A stretch of 41,866 nt of DNA from an uncultured Ruminococcus sp. (GCA_902797885.1 CADBUP010000125.1:1-41866); one strand, 5' to 3'. Shown: positions 6,110 through 14,909, counted from the first letter of the stretch. Numbers and translations are program-made. The notes: generated by a model from the sequence alone, not told the origin.

Positions 6110-7783
6110 ATGGATATTCATGAGATACGACAGAAAATTAAAGTTAGTTCTATATACGATATACCTATAAGGGTAACCTTTTATGCCCGTGTTTCGTCTG
6201 AAAAGGATGAACAGCTAAACTCACTTGACAACCAGATTTCATACTATACGGATTTGATTAAGAGCAACAAAAACTGGACATATGTTGATGGATATATAGA
6301 TGAGGGAATATCCGGTATTTCAACTCAAAAGCGAGAGAACTTTCACCGCATGATTTCTGACGCAAAGCTCGGGGCATTTGATTTAATCATAACAAAGGAA
6401 ATCTCAAGATTTGCAAGAAATACTCTCGACAGCATAAAATTCACAAGAGAGCTTTTAAATGACGGAGTAGGTGTATTCTTTCAGAATGATAATATTAACA
6501 CACTTGACGAAGACAGCGAACTTCGTCTCACTATTATGTCGGGCATTGCACAGGACGAACTGCGCAAGCTTTCTTCGCGTATCAAATTCGGTCACCAACA
6601 GGCGATAAAAAATAAGGTCGTAATCGGGAACTCACGAATATTCGGATACGTTAAGGACAACAAACGGTTGGTCATCGAACCCGAAGAAGCTAAGATGGTT
6701 CGCGAACTTTTTGAACTTTATTCCACGGATGAGTATAGTATGAAACAAATTGAAGACCTATTTTGGGCAAAGGGCTATAGAAATCTGAACGGGAATAAAA
6801 TTGCTCATTCCACTATGTCAAATATTATTTCAAACCCGAAATACAAAGGATATTACTGCGGAAACAAGGTAAAAGTAATCGATATGTTTACAAAAAAACA
6901 AAAATTCTTAGAACCTGACGAATGGGTAATGTTTAAAGACGAGACCGGCGAAATCGTTCCCGCAATTGTTTCCGAAGAACTTTGGGATAAGGCAAACGCT
7001 GTTTTGTCACGAAGAAGCCATGATGTCAAGGGCAGGCAAAATAAGTGTAATCATATGAATCTCCTTACGGGAAAGCTTTTCTGCACTCACTGTGGGAAGC
7101 CGTACTATCGCCGCGAGAGCAAAGATAAAAGCGGAAATGCCAACAGCATCTGGATATGCAGCGGGAAAATAAAAAACGGAGCGGCCTCCTGTCCTTCGTT
7201 TGCCATATATGAAAGCGATATAAGGCCGATTCTTCTCGATGTATTTAACGAAACAGCCGGAGAGGCGGACAAATATATAGACGAATATATAGCTCTGTAT
7301 CAAACCATAGCCAACGACAGCAACACCGCAAAAGCCATAGCAGAGCTCGAGAAAAAGATTGCCTTTGAGTCAAAGAAAAAAGCAAAACTTCTTGACTATA
7401 ACATAAACGGCGATATAACCGATAAGGACTACATTAAGATGAACAAAGAAGCCGTCAAAAAAATCGAAGCCGCCGAGGCGGAAAAAGCCGAGCTTGAAAA
7501 TAAGCTGAACTCCGAAAGCGAATTTAAAAGACATCTTGATGAAATACGAACCCAGCTCGAAAGCGCAAAGCGTGATGCCGCAGAGGGACTTATCAACACG
7601 GCTTTTATAAATAAGTATATCGATAAAATTTATGTAACGGCGGACGGAAATACTATGAGTCTGAATATAAAGCTGTTCACGGGTGAAACCTGTGAAAAAT
7701 ATCTCGAAAAACTGCGCAAGAGAGCGGCACAGACGAATAGTGATTCCATTATTCGTACAGGTCAGATGGCTTTAACCATCTGA
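6110..7783 (+). CDS. Large serine recombinase (integrase of the accessory element)
   Basis: This 557-residue recombinase inserts or excises DNA between attachment sites through a serine-DNA intermediate. The resolvase domain has Y-A-R-V-S-S at 25-30, with Ser29 the likely nucleophile, and Arg residues in S-R-F-A-R-N at 99-104. The recombinase domain covers about 170-290. A zinc ribbon follows with Cys325, Cys328, Cys350 and Cys361, then a long coiled coil at roughly 395-490. The start is ATG 6110 with GGGAG upstream. The last 22 bases overlap the oppositely oriented spore-protein gene, so its C-terminal residues G-Q-M-A-L-T-I come from the dyad at the shared end. All catalytic residues look intact. 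Confidence 0.93.
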   Translation: MDIHEIRQKIKVSSIYDIPIRVTFYARVSSEKDEQLNSLDNQISYYTDLIKSNKNWTYVDGYIDEGISGISTQKRENFHRMISDAKLGAFDLIITKEISRFARNTLDSIKFTRELLNDGVGVFFQNDNINTLDEDSELRLTIMSGIAQDELRKLSSRIKFGHQQAIKNKVVIGNSRIFGYVKDNKRLVIEPEEAKMVRELFELYSTDEYSMKQIEDLFWAKGYRNLNGNKIAHSTMSNIISNPKYKGYYCGNKVKVIDMFTKKQKFLEPDEWVMFKDETGEIVPAIVSEELWDKANAVLSRRSHDVKGRQNKCNHMNLLTGKLFCTHCGKPYYRRESKDKSGNANSIWICSGKIKNGAASCPSFAIYESDIRPILLDVFNETAGEADKYIDEYIALYQTIANDSNTAKAIAELEKKIAFESKKKAKLLDYNINGDITDKDYIKMNKEAVKKIEAAEAEKAELENKLNSESEFKRHLDEIRTQLESAKRDAAEGLINTAFINKYIDKIYVTADGNTMSLNIKLFTGETCEKYLEKLRKRAAQTNSDSIIRTGQMALTI

Positions 7784-7785
7784 CC
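7758..7785. other. Perfect dyad at the recombinase/spore-protein junction, candidate attachment site
   Basis: GGTCAGATGG (about 7760) and CCATCTGACC are perfect 10-base inverted arms around the 6-base centre CTTTAA. The dyad contains both stop codons. Serine-integrase attachment sites are imperfect inverted repeats, and integrases usually lie next to one end of their element, so this is a plausible attL or attR. No T run follows on either strand, which argues against a simple terminator. Confidence 0.4.
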
Positions 7786-7941
7786 ACCGATTGAGCCGGC
7801 CTGTCTTGATGTGAGGTCACCGTTGTAACCCTTGTTAAGTGTTACGCCTACTTCGTTTGCGGCTTCCATCTTGAACTGTTCCATTGCTGCCTTAGCCTGA
7901 GGTACTACATAGTTATTACTGTTATTGCTGTTATTAGCCAT
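7762..7941 (-). CDS. Alpha/beta-type small acid-soluble spore protein
   Basis: This 59-residue protein coats spore DNA and protects it from damage. After an Asn/Ser-rich start, the conserved core reads K-M-E-A-A-N-E-V-G-V at 24-33, then G-D-L-T-S-R at 41-46 and G-S-I-G-G-Q-M-V at 49-56, the DNA-binding signature of the family. The germination protease would be expected to cut near Glu26. The ATG at 7941 is chosen because AAGGAG sits 8 bases upstream on the minus strand; an in-frame GTG at 7950 overlaps that site. A forespore-type promoter is seen upstream. This gene is the best evidence that the organism sporulates. Confidence 0.92.
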   Translation of the reverse strand: MANNSNNSNNYVVPQAKAAMEQFKMEAANEVGVTLNKGYNGDLTSRQAGSIGGQMVKAI

Positions 7942-7995
7942 TTTTTTCACTCCTTAAAAATTTTAAATTATTTTATAACAGTTTTGTTACGATTT

Positions 7996-8025
7996 TATTT
8001 TGAAACAACTGCCCTTGTTTTATAC
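7996..8025 (-). promoter_or_regulatory. Candidate sigma-G promoter of the spore-protein gene
   Basis: On the minus strand GTATA (8025-8021) fits the sigma-G -35 pattern G-H-A-T-R. An 18-base spacer leads to CAAAATA (8002-7996), one base from a sigma-G -10 (CATWMTA). Forespore sigma factors normally drive SASP genes. The match is by eye. Confidence 0.4.
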
Positions 8026-8157
8026 AGTTAATTATTGTAAATAATTTTTATATTAAACCGTATAATTTGTCGGACAAAAAATGTTTCTGTCGTTATATTG
8101 CCCCGATTTTGATAAAATATTATTATTGATGTGATAAAATATTAATATCTTTTTATC

Positions 8158-8186
8158 TTGCATAAACAAAGCCGTTGTGGTAAAAT
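8158..8186 (+). promoter_or_regulatory. Promoter of pgi
   Basis: TTGCAT at 8158-8163, 17 bases and TAAAAT at 8181-8186 lie 56 bases before the pgi ATG. Just upstream, at about 8111-8145, GATAAAATATTA occurs twice as direct repeats of unknown role. Confidence 0.6.
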
Positions 8187-8242
8187 TTATTATTGAAGGA
8201 TTATAACTATTAAAATAGGATTTTAAATAAGGAGTGACTATT

Positions 8243-9583
8243 ATGTCAAAAAATATAACTTTTCAGTATGATAAAGCAAGGGACTTTATCGGCCAGGAAG
8301 AAATTAATAACGTTGCCGCTCAGATAAGCGCAGCTCACAAGACAATTAATGACAAGAGCGGCGCCGGCAATGACTTTTTAGGCTGGGTTGACCTCCCTGT
8401 TAACTACGACAAAGAAGAATTTGACCGAATCGAAAAGGCGGCGGCGAAAATCAGAAAGGATTCCGATGTCCTTGTTGTTATCGGAATAGGCGGTTCCTAC
8501 CTCGGCGCAAAAGCCGCAATCGATTTTGTTACGGGTCCATTTTATAATTATACCGCAAAGCCTCAGATAATCTTTGCCGGCAACAATATCAGCCCGAACT
8601 ATCTGAACTCTGTAATCGAATGTCTCGACGGCAAGGATGTATCCCTTAACGTAATCTCTAAATCGGGTACAACAACCGAACCGGCTATTGCTTTCCGCGT
8701 TCTCAAAAAATACCTCGAGGATAAGTATGGAAAAGAAGAGGCAAGGGGCAGAATCTATGCGACCACCGATAAGTCAAAGGGCGCGCTTAAGAACCTCGCT
8801 GATACCGAAGGCTATGAAACATTTGTTGTTCCGGATGATGTCGGCGGAAGATTTTCTGTTCTTACCGCTGTGGGTCTTCTTCCTATCGCGGTATGCGGCG
8901 CGGACATCAAAGCAATGATGCAGGGCGCGGCTGACGCACGCGAGCTTTATGCAAACGATGACCTTTCGACAAACGAATGTTATCAATATGCCGCTGTCAG
9001 AAATATTCTTCACAGAAAGGGCAAGTCTGTCGAAATGCTCGTAAACTATGACCCCGAGCTTCAATACTTCATCGAATGGTGGAAACAGCTTTACGGCGAA
9101 AGCGAAGGCAAGGACGGCAAGGGCATATTCCCGGCGGGTGCAAGTTTCTCAACCGATCTTCATTCAATGGGTCAGTACATCCAGGATGGCAGACGCCTTA
9201 TGTTCGAAACTGTTTTGTATGTTGAAGAACCCAAGAATGATCTTATCATCGAAGAAGATGCGGCAAACGTCGACGGACTTAACTTCCTCGCGGGGAAAGG
9301 TATGGATTTTGTCAACAAGAAGGCGTTTGAAGGCACATATCTCGCTCATAACGACGGCGGTGTTCCTAACCTCATCATCAAGCTCAAGAGCCTTGATGAA
9401 TACACCTTTGGCCAGCTTGTTTACTTCTTTGAAAAGGCTTGCGGAATCAGCGGCTATATGTTGGGTGTAAACCCCTTTAACCAGCCCGGCGTTGAGAGCT
9501 ATAAAAAGAATATGTTTGCGCTTCTCGGAAAGCCCGGCTATGAATCCGAAAAGGCTGCACTTGAAGAAAGACTTAACGGCTGA
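8243..9583 (+). CDS. pgi: Glucose-6-phosphate isomerase
   Basis: This 446-residue enzyme interconverts glucose 6-phosphate and fructose 6-phosphate in the cytoplasm, linking glycolysis to the glycogen genes in this window. Seen are [12 protein letters not shown] near residue 78, the phosphate-binding S-K-S-G-T-T-T-E-P near 140, [16 protein letters not shown] near 300, and the C-terminal [12 protein letters not shown] with the conserved catalytic-site Lys. Length is normal for the short bacterial form. The start is ATG 8243, 8 bases after AAGGAG; a GTG at 8234 overlaps the site and is unlikely. Confidence 0.96.
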   Translation: MSKNITFQYDKARDFIGQEEINNVAAQISAAHKTINDKSGAGNDFLGWVDLPVNYDKEEFDRIEKAAAKIRKDSDVLVVIGIGGSYLGAKAAIDFVTGPFYNYTAKPQIIFAGNNISPNYLNSVIECLDGKDVSLNVISKSGTTTEPAIAFRVLKKYLEDKYGKEEARGRIYATTDKSKGALKNLADTEGYETFVVPDDVGGRFSVLTAVGLLPIAVCGADIKAMMQGAADARELYANDDLSTNECYQYAAVRNILHRKGKSVEMLVNYDPELQYFIEWWKQLYGESEGKDGKGIFPAGASFSTDLHSMGQYIQDGRRLMFETVLYVEEPKNDLIIEEDAANVDGLNFLAGKGMDFVNKKAFEGTYLAHNDGGVPNLIIKLKSLDEYTFGQLVYFFEKACGISGYMLGVNPFNQPGVESYKKNMFALLGKPGYESEKAALEERLNG

Positions 9584-9698
9584 TAATCAGGCCGGCGTCA
9601 AAATCAGCGAATAATATGCCGGTTTTGCCGTCATTGACACCTACAGCAGTTTTATAAATATTTTTACAAATTTTTCACAAAAAATTTTGAAAAAGGTA

Positions 9699-9727
9699 TT
9701 GTTTAATTCCGCTTTTTATGGTAGAAT
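9699..9727 (+). promoter_or_regulatory. Promoter of the small P-loop protein gene
   Basis: TTGTTT at 9699-9704, a 17-base spacer and TAGAAT at 9722-9727 lie 44 bases before the ATG. Confidence 0.6.
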
Positions 9728-9771
9728 AATTATAACAAAATATAAAAACGAAACGAAAGGTGGAATTCGTT

Positions 9772-10185
9772 ATGATTAAAGTACATATGGGCCTAAAGGG
9801 CAGCGGTAAGACTCCGAAAATGCTTGAGGCTATCGATTCGGCTGTTCAGGCTGAAAAAGGAAACGTAGTATGTATTGCTGAGGGTGACCGTCTGATGCAC
9901 AGCATCAACCGCAAGGCGAGAATGGTTACTACCGATGATTTTGATATTAAAAATCTTGATGTATTTACAGGAATGCTGTGCGGCATTATCGCTCAGGACT
10001 ATGATGTTACTCACATCTTTATCGACAGTATTTTCAAGAGTGTTCCTTCTGCTACTGTTGCTGATTTAGAGGGCTTTGTTGATTCTCTTGAAAAACTTGA
10101 GAGGAAGTTTAATGTTTCCTTTACCGTTATGGTCAGCGCTGAAGCAAGCGAGGCCGGCGAAAAGGTTAAAAAGTATATGGACTGA
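9772..10185 (+). CDS. Small P-loop ATP/GTP-binding protein, function unknown
   Basis: This 137-residue soluble protein carries a Walker A motif, G-L-K-G-S-G-K-T, at residues 7-14. A Walker B-like strand ends H-I-F-I-D-S in the middle of the chain. Its core resembles a minimal RecA/thymidine-kinase-like P-loop fold, with an A-E-G-D segment after the second strand. No further domain is present and it cannot be assigned a reaction. It is monocistronic, with its own promoter and a strong terminator. The start is ATG 9772 behind GAAAGGTGG; an upstream in-frame start at 9760 lies inside that site. Confidence 0.8.
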   Translation: MIKVHMGLKGSGKTPKMLEAIDSAVQAEKGNVVCIAEGDRLMHSINRKARMVTTDDFDIKNLDVFTGMLCGIIAQDYDVTHIFIDSIFKSVPSATVADLEGFVDSLEKLERKFNVSFTVMVSAEASEAGEKVKKYMD

Positions 10186-10204
10186 TTTTTGGTTTTGTTA
10201 CTTT

Positions 10205-10244
10205 ATGTCATTTCTGCGGATAATACCGCAGAAATGACATTTTG
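10205..10244 (+). terminator. Strong intrinsic terminator after the P-loop gene
   Basis: A perfect 15-bp stem (10205-10219 and 10226-10240) has a 6-base loop and is followed by TTTG. It separates the P-loop gene from thrC. Confidence 0.8.
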
Positions 10245-10285
10245 CATATTTATATATAGAAATTTACAAGGAAAGGTGAACTGCT

Positions 10286-11779
10286 ATGAATTATATTAGT
10301 ACGCGAAATACCGAGCTTAAACTAAAATCGGCTGAGGCAATCAAAAAGGGCTTGTCTGAGGATGGCGGTCTTTTTGTTCCTGCTGAAATTCCGGAACTTA
10401 CCGACGCAGAAATCAAAAAAATGATTAATATGAGCTATATTGAAAGAGCAAACCTTGTTCTTAAAAAATATCTCACCGACTTTACCGAAAAGGAAATCGC
10501 ACAGTGCACAAACGGCGCATACGGCGGTGACAATTTCAGCAGCGATAAAGTCGCTCCTGTTGTCAAGCTGGCTAACGGCAAGTATATTCTTGAACTGTGG
10601 CACGGTCCGACCTGTGCATTTAAGGATATGGCGCTTCAGATTCTGCCGCACTTTATGACAACCGCTATGAAAAAAACCGGAGAGAATAAAAAAATCGTTA
10701 TTCTTGTTGCTACCTCGGGCGACACCGGAAAGGCCGCTCTCGAAGGCTTTAAGGATGTCAAGGGCACGGATATTATCGTATTCTATCCCGGCGACGGAGT
10801 AAGCGATATTCAAAAGCTTCAGATGATTACCCAGGAGGGCGCTAATGTGTATGTTGCCGGAATCGACGGCAATTTTGATGACGCACAGACCGGTGTGAAA
10901 AAGATATTCACCGACGCTAAGCTCGAAAAGGAAATGAGTGATGCCGGCTTTGCTTTCTCATCTGCCAACTCAATCAACTGGGGTCGCCTTGTTCCTCAGA
11001 TTGTATATTATATCTCGGCTTACTGTGATATGGTTGGCGGCGGCGAAATTGAATTCGGCGAAAAGATAAACGTATGTGTTCCCACGGGTAACTTCGGAAA
11101 CATCCTCGCCTCATATTATGCAAAAAAGATGGGGCTTCCCATTAACAAATTCATATGCGCTTCAAACAGCAATAACGTTTTGACCGACTTTTTAAAGACG
11201 GGCGAATATAACAAGAACAGGCCGTTTTACCAAAGCGTCTCTCCGTCAATGGACATCCTTGTTTCGAGTAACTTAGAGCGTCTGCTCTTTGACATCAGCG
11301 GAAGCGATGCCAAAAGGGTTTCGACACTTATGGGAAAGTTAAATAAAAACGGCGATTATAAGCTGACAAAGGCACTTTTCGCTAAGGTTGCCGACCAATT
11401 CTGGGGCGGCTGTTGTGATGACTATTTCACAAAAGTACAGATATGGAAGACCTTTACCGAAGACGGTTATACTTTAGATACTCATACGGCCGTTGCTGTT
11501 GACGTTTATGAACAGTATGTCCGCGATACCGGCGATACTACAAAGACGGTTATTGCCTCTACCGCAAGTCCGTATAAGTTCAATCAATCTGTTCTCTCGG
11601 CACTCGGCGAAAACGTTGACGGAAAGGACGATTTTGAACTGATTGATATGCTCTATAACAAGAGCGGCATGGAGGTTCCGAAGTCACTTGCTGACCTTAA
11701 ATATAAGGATAAGCGTTTTGAAACGGTTATTAACAAAGATGAAATGCCCGAGCTTGTTAAAAAGGTTTTGAAAATTTAA
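10286..11779 (+). CDS. thrC: Threonine synthase
   Basis: This 497-residue PLP enzyme converts O-phosphohomoserine to threonine. The cofactor lysine is Lys113 in H-G-P-T-C-A-F-K-D-M-A-L-Q. S-G-D-T-G-K-A-A-L-E follows as the substrate and phosphate region, and P-T-G-N-F-G-N near 270 binds the PLP phosphate. The length and N-terminal Y-I-S-T-R domain match the long (yeast/E. coli-type) threonine synthases. GGAAAGG precedes the ATG. No homoserine dehydrogenase or kinase gene adjoins it, and the short upstream gap has no visible T-box. Confidence 0.95.
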   Translation: MNYISTRNTELKLKSAEAIKKGLSEDGGLFVPAEIPELTDAEIKKMINMSYIERANLVLKKYLTDFTEKEIAQCTNGAYGGDNFSSDKVAPVVKLANGKYILELWHGPTCAFKDMALQILPHFMTTAMKKTGENKKIVILVATSGDTGKAALEGFKDVKGTDIIVFYPGDGVSDIQKLQMITQEGANVYVAGIDGNFDDAQTGVKKIFTDAKLEKEMSDAGFAFSSANSINWGRLVPQIVYYISAYCDMVGGGEIEFGEKINVCVPTGNFGNILASYYAKKMGLPINKFICASNSNNVLTDFLKTGEYNKNRPFYQSVSPSMDILVSSNLERLLFDISGSDAKRVSTLMGKLNKNGDYKLTKALFAKVADQFWGGCCDDYFTKVQIWKTFTEDGYTLDTHTAVAVDVYEQYVRDTGDTTKTVIASTASPYKFNQSVLSALGENVDGKDDFELIDMLYNKSGMEVPKSLADLKYKDKRFETVINKDEMPELVKKVLKI

Positions 11780-11817
11780 AATACGTCCCGATTATACGGG
11801 TAATTATAACAAATTTT

Positions 11818-11852
11818 TCCGCAAGATTAGAAATAGTCTTGCGGATTTTTTT
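11818..11852 (+). terminator. Intrinsic terminator after thrC
   Basis: A 12-bp stem with one wobble (11818-11829 and 11834-11845) and a 4-base loop is followed by seven T. Confidence 0.9.
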
Positions 11853-11888
11853 AGTGGCGGTTAAATCAAAAATATTTTTTTCGATAAG

Positions 11889-11920
11889 TGAAACTTTTTT
11901 GTATCTTTCCGGATATATAA
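11889..11920 (+). promoter_or_regulatory. Candidate ECF-type promoter, possible autoregulation
   Basis: TGAAAC at 11889-11894 followed by T-rich sequence resembles the -35 of Firmicutes ECF sigma factors. The -10 region would be around 11911-11920 after a 16-base spacer. It lies about 50 bases before the sigma gene, so self-activation is plausible but inferred. Confidence 0.4.
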
Positions 11921-11970
11921 GAGTGTAAAGATTAAAGGCTTTTAACTTTGCAAAAGAAAGTAGGTTAAAA

Positions 11971-12510
11971 ATGACAGATGAAGCGAAGCTGCTGATGCGG
12001 CTCAAAAACAAAGAACGAAATTCAATAGCCGAATCAATTAAGGTCTATACCCCATATTTAAGCACTGTTCTTTATAATATGGTCGGGAACAGACTCCCCA
12101 AAGAGGACATCGAGGAAATAGTATCAGATGTATTTTTTATGCTTTGGAAGAATGCAGAATATATAGATTTAAAAAAAGGCACGATAAGGTCATACATTGC
12201 CGCTTCTGCCCGTAATTTTGCATTAAAAAGATTAAATAAAAAGATGGACTGTACCTGCCTTGATGATATTGAAATTTCGGACGATACATCAACAACCGAA
12301 GAAGGTTTAACAAGTAGTGCCGTGTGGGATGCTGTTATGAGCTTAGGCGAGCCGGATAATGAAATATTTGTGAGATACTATAAATTTGATGAAAAGCTCA
12401 AAGATATTTCAAAGGCAACCGGGATTAACATATCTACCATAAAAACCAAACTTTCAAGAGGCAAACTCAAACTAAAAAGAATTTTATCAAATGCGGAGGA
12501 AATGTTATGA
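11971..12510 (+). CDS. ECF-type RNA polymerase sigma factor
   Basis: This 179-residue protein has the two-domain ECF layout. Region 2 covers about 25-90, with I-V-S-D-V-F-F-M-L-W and the region 2.4-like G-T-I-R-S-Y-I-A-A-S-A-R-N. Region 4 covers about 125-175 with a helix-turn-helix reading D-I-S-K-A-T-G-I-N-I-S-T-I-K-T-K-L-S-R-G. It has no region 1 or 3. GTAGG precedes the ATG. Its stop overlaps the start of the next gene by 4 bases (ATGA), the usual arrangement for a sigma factor and its controller. Which stress it answers cannot be read from the sequence. Confidence 0.9.
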   Translation: MTDEAKLLMRLKNKERNSIAESIKVYTPYLSTVLYNMVGNRLPKEDIEEIVSDVFFMLWKNAEYIDLKKGTIRSYIAASARNFALKRLNKKMDCTCLDDIEISDDTSTTEEGLTSSAVWDAVMSLGEPDNEIFVRYYKFDEKLKDISKATGINISTIKTKLSRGKLKLKRILSNAEEML

Positions 12511-13292
12511 ATAGAAAAAATGACTTATTTAAAGAATTGAATATTACCAAAAAAAATCCGGATTTTTGTAATCCGCTTGATATTGACATTCAGTCTGTCA
12601 AGCAAAAAGTCAATTCAAAAATAGACTCCGCAAGTACAGAAAGGGAGTCAATCACTATGAAATCAAAAAAGAAAATATCACTTATCGCCGTTGCGGCGAC
12701 CCTTGCTTTGGGCATAACGGTTTTCGCCGCAGGCGGAATCGTATCAACTTGGTTTAGTTCGTCATCGTCTACACCCGATTACAAATCACTTCCGACAGCC
12801 GAGCAGGTTACAAAAGATATAGGTTATGAGCCTGTTCTCATTGATACCTTTGAAAATGGTTATGCCTTCAAAAATGGCAGCATTGTAAAAAACAACCTCG
12901 CGGACGAAAACGGCAACTCGATTGAAAAATTCAAGTCAGTATCCTTTGATTATGAAAAAGACGGCGATATCGTAGTGTTTGCACAGGATAAATTTAATTC
13001 CGAAATGAAGTTACAGGGTGATGTTATTAAAACTGTAAAAGACACCGATATCTACTATTACAGCTATACAAACAAAAGTGTTCCTGCAGAGTATAAACTG
13101 ACCGATGATGATAAAAAGGCTGAGGAGAGCGGTGAACTCGTTTTCAGTTACGGCGCTGAAAAAGTTGAAATCAAAAATGTGCAGAGCGTTACTTGGATAA
13201 AGGACGGAACGCAGTATCAGATATTACAGATTGACGGAAAGTTATCGGCCGACGAGCTTTCAGATATGGCGGAGGAGGTTATCAGCGGCTGA
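12507..13292 (+). CDS. Membrane-anchored anti-sigma factor candidate with extracytoplasmic domain
   Basis: This 261-residue protein has a cytoplasmic N-terminus of about 55 residues, a membrane segment at about 57-79, then a Ser-rich linker and an outside domain to the end. The outer domain, with repeated D-I-G-Y-E-P-V-L and a C-terminal W-I-K-D-G-T-Q-Y-x-I-L, resembles the DUF4367-type sensor domains of Firmicutes membrane proteins; this is a fold-level guess. It overlaps the sigma gene by 4 bases, so coupling is likely. The N-terminal part lacks the zinc-binding H-x3-C-x2-C motif of ZAS anti-sigma factors. Direct anti-sigma activity is inferred from context. Confidence 0.65.
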   Translation: MNRKNDLFKELNITKKNPDFCNPLDIDIQSVKQKVNSKIDSASTERESITMKSKKKISLIAVAATLALGITVFAAGGIVSTWFSSSSSTPDYKSLPTAEQVTKDIGYEPVLIDTFENGYAFKNGSIVKNNLADENGNSIEKFKSVSFDYEKDGDIVVFAQDKFNSEMKLQGDVIKTVKDTDIYYYSYTNKSVPAEYKLTDDDKKAEESGELVFSYGAEKVEIKNVQSVTWIKDGTQYQILQIDGKLSADELSDMAEEVISG

Positions 13293-13365
13293 CTTATAAG
13301 CTCTCATTTCCCGGACTGTTTCCGGGACTTTCGCCGGGGGCATTGATATTATACCGTCATACCGA

Positions 13366-13403
13366 AAACACGCATACCACTTTTTAAAGTGATATGCGTG
13401 TTT
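13366..13403. terminator. Bidirectional terminator between convergent genes
   Basis: An 18-bp stem with one wobble (13366-13383 and 13386-13403) and a 2-base loop lies between the anti-sigma gene and the minus-strand parvulin gene. A- and T-rich sequence flanks both sides. A weaker GC-rich repeat (CCGGGA/TCGCCGGGGG region, 13309-13340) precedes it. Confidence 0.65.
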
Positions 13404-13439
13404 CTCTTTTATTCTCGCTTATAAGCGGAAAGCAATTTT

Positions 13440-14783
13440 TTACTTGCTGCTTGAAGATGAACCCGATGACTCGCTGCTTGACTGCTGAGACTGAAGCTCT
13501 TCGCTTGCCGCAACAACATCAGCCATAACATCCTTAACCGAAAGCTTTGCAAGCTTACCCTTATTAATCTTGATGTTCTTTGCATCCTGTGCACGCCAAT
13601 ACGCCTGAAGCTCATACATACCGGGAACTCTCTTTATAATATGGTAACCATATGTTGACTTAACAAGGCCGCTTACCTCGCCGAGGCCAAGCTCAAACGA
13701 AGCCTTTTCAAACGCCTCGTCCATTTCACCCTCGCCGAACGTATAACCCGTATCCGGCTCGCCGCTGTCCTCATTTGCATCCTTCATAACAGTATCAAAG
13801 TCCTCACCGTTATTAAGTCTGTCAAGAACCGCCTGTGCCTTATCCTTTGCTTCGTTTAAAGCATTCTCATCAGTACCCGAAGCCTTGATGAGAATGTGCT
13901 TAACGGACGCCTTATTATCCTGTTTATAGTCTTTAAGATCGTCGGTATTCTCGGGATAATACTTAGACGGATTCTTTTCGATATCCTCTTGAACACTCTG
14001 TGTGGTCATAACCTTTTCATACATCTTTGAATACTGCTTTGCGCTTGAGATACCCATAGTTCTCGCTCTAAGCGTCAGTCCGTCCTCGCCGTATGTTGCC
14101 TGAAGGTTTGAAACCTGTGACGTAATCTGTGATTTAGTCGCATCGTCAAGCTTAACGCCGTTCGCTTCGCCCTTTTTGATTGTCAGGACCTCATCGATGG
14201 CATCGTTTACCGCCTTTTCTCTGATTGTGTCCGAAAGCTTTGTACCGTCGACCTCCTGATCCCAGTCATAGGTCGCAAGGTCGCTCTGAGAAATGTTGTT
14301 CTTGTTAGCATAGTTTGAAGCTTCGGCATAGATGTAATACTTTACGTCAAGGTCAGTAATCTTCTCACCGCTTACGGTCGCAACAGTACTACCCTCGGGT
14401 CTGTTCTTGATTGCGGCGGGAATCTGCATCCCTGCGAAGCAAAGCAGAGCTCCCACAAGCAATGACGCAATCAACGAGAGAATCAAATTTGACCTCTTCA
14501 TCGTGACCTTAACAGGCTCGGGCTTAACCTCTTCCACTCCTGCTTCTTCCCACGCTTCATCGCTCCAGCTTTCGTCAAGTCCGGATTGTCCGCCGTTTTC
14601 CTCTGATTCTTCTGAGCCCTCAGTCTCTTCCGATTCAGCGTTTACCACGCCGTTTGCCTCATCGATTTCATCCTGAATCGGTTCAGCCGCATCGGCAATC
14701 TTTTCACCGATATCCTTCTGTACCTTTTCCTCGGGAGTAAGAGTATTTTCCTGCTCCTGATTGTTCATGTTTTCGTTATCCAA
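13440..14783 (-). CDS. Membrane-anchored parvulin-type peptidyl-prolyl isomerase (PrsA/SurA-like)
   Basis: This 447-residue foldase probably assists proteins after secretion. Residues 1-95 form an unusually acidic, Glu/Ser-rich cytoplasmic segment. A single membrane helix lies at about 98-118, then a SurA-type N-terminal domain, then the parvulin domain at about 292-386 with V-K-H-I-L-I-K, G-E-D-F and Y-G-Y-H-I-I-K-R. The tail is Ser-rich. Unlike PrsA of Bacillus it has no lipobox Cys, so it is anchored by the helix. The start is TTG 14783 with AAGGAGAGG suitably spaced; the next ATG is 4 codons in. It follows mfd on the same strand. Confidence 0.85.
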   Translation of the reverse strand: MDNENMNNQEQENTLTPEEKVQKDIGEKIADAAEPIQDEIDEANGVVNAESEETEGSEESEENGGQSGLDESWSDEAWEEAGVEEVKPEPVKVTMKRSNLILSLIASLLVGALLCFAGMQIPAAIKNRPEGSTVATVSGEKITDLDVKYYIYAEASNYANKNNISQSDLATYDWDQEVDGTKLSDTIREKAVNDAIDEVLTIKKGEANGVKLDDATKSQITSQVSNLQATYGEDGLTLRARTMGISSAKQYSKMYEKVMTTQSVQEDIEKNPSKYYPENTDDLKDYKQDNKASVKHILIKASGTDENALNEAKDKAQAVLDRLNNGEDFDTVMKDANEDSGEPDTGYTFGEGEMDEAFEKASFELGLGEVSGLVKSTYGYHIIKRVPGMYELQAYWRAQDAKNIKINKGKLAKLSVKDVMADVVAASEELQSQQSSSESSGSSSSSK

Positions 14784-14909
14784 TATTTTCCTCTCCTTTT
14801 GTTACCAAAGCAAGTGCAGTCTGACACCCGCCCTTAACTCATAATTGATTATATTATACTATACTTTTTTAAATTAATCTACCCTTTTTTAAAAAAATTT
14901 TATAATTAT

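Noticed and set aside
10186-10285. Possible T-box or amino-acid riboswitch before thrC
   Set aside because: The 100-base gap holds only the terminator of the previous gene and a ribosome binding site; there is no room or T-box signature.
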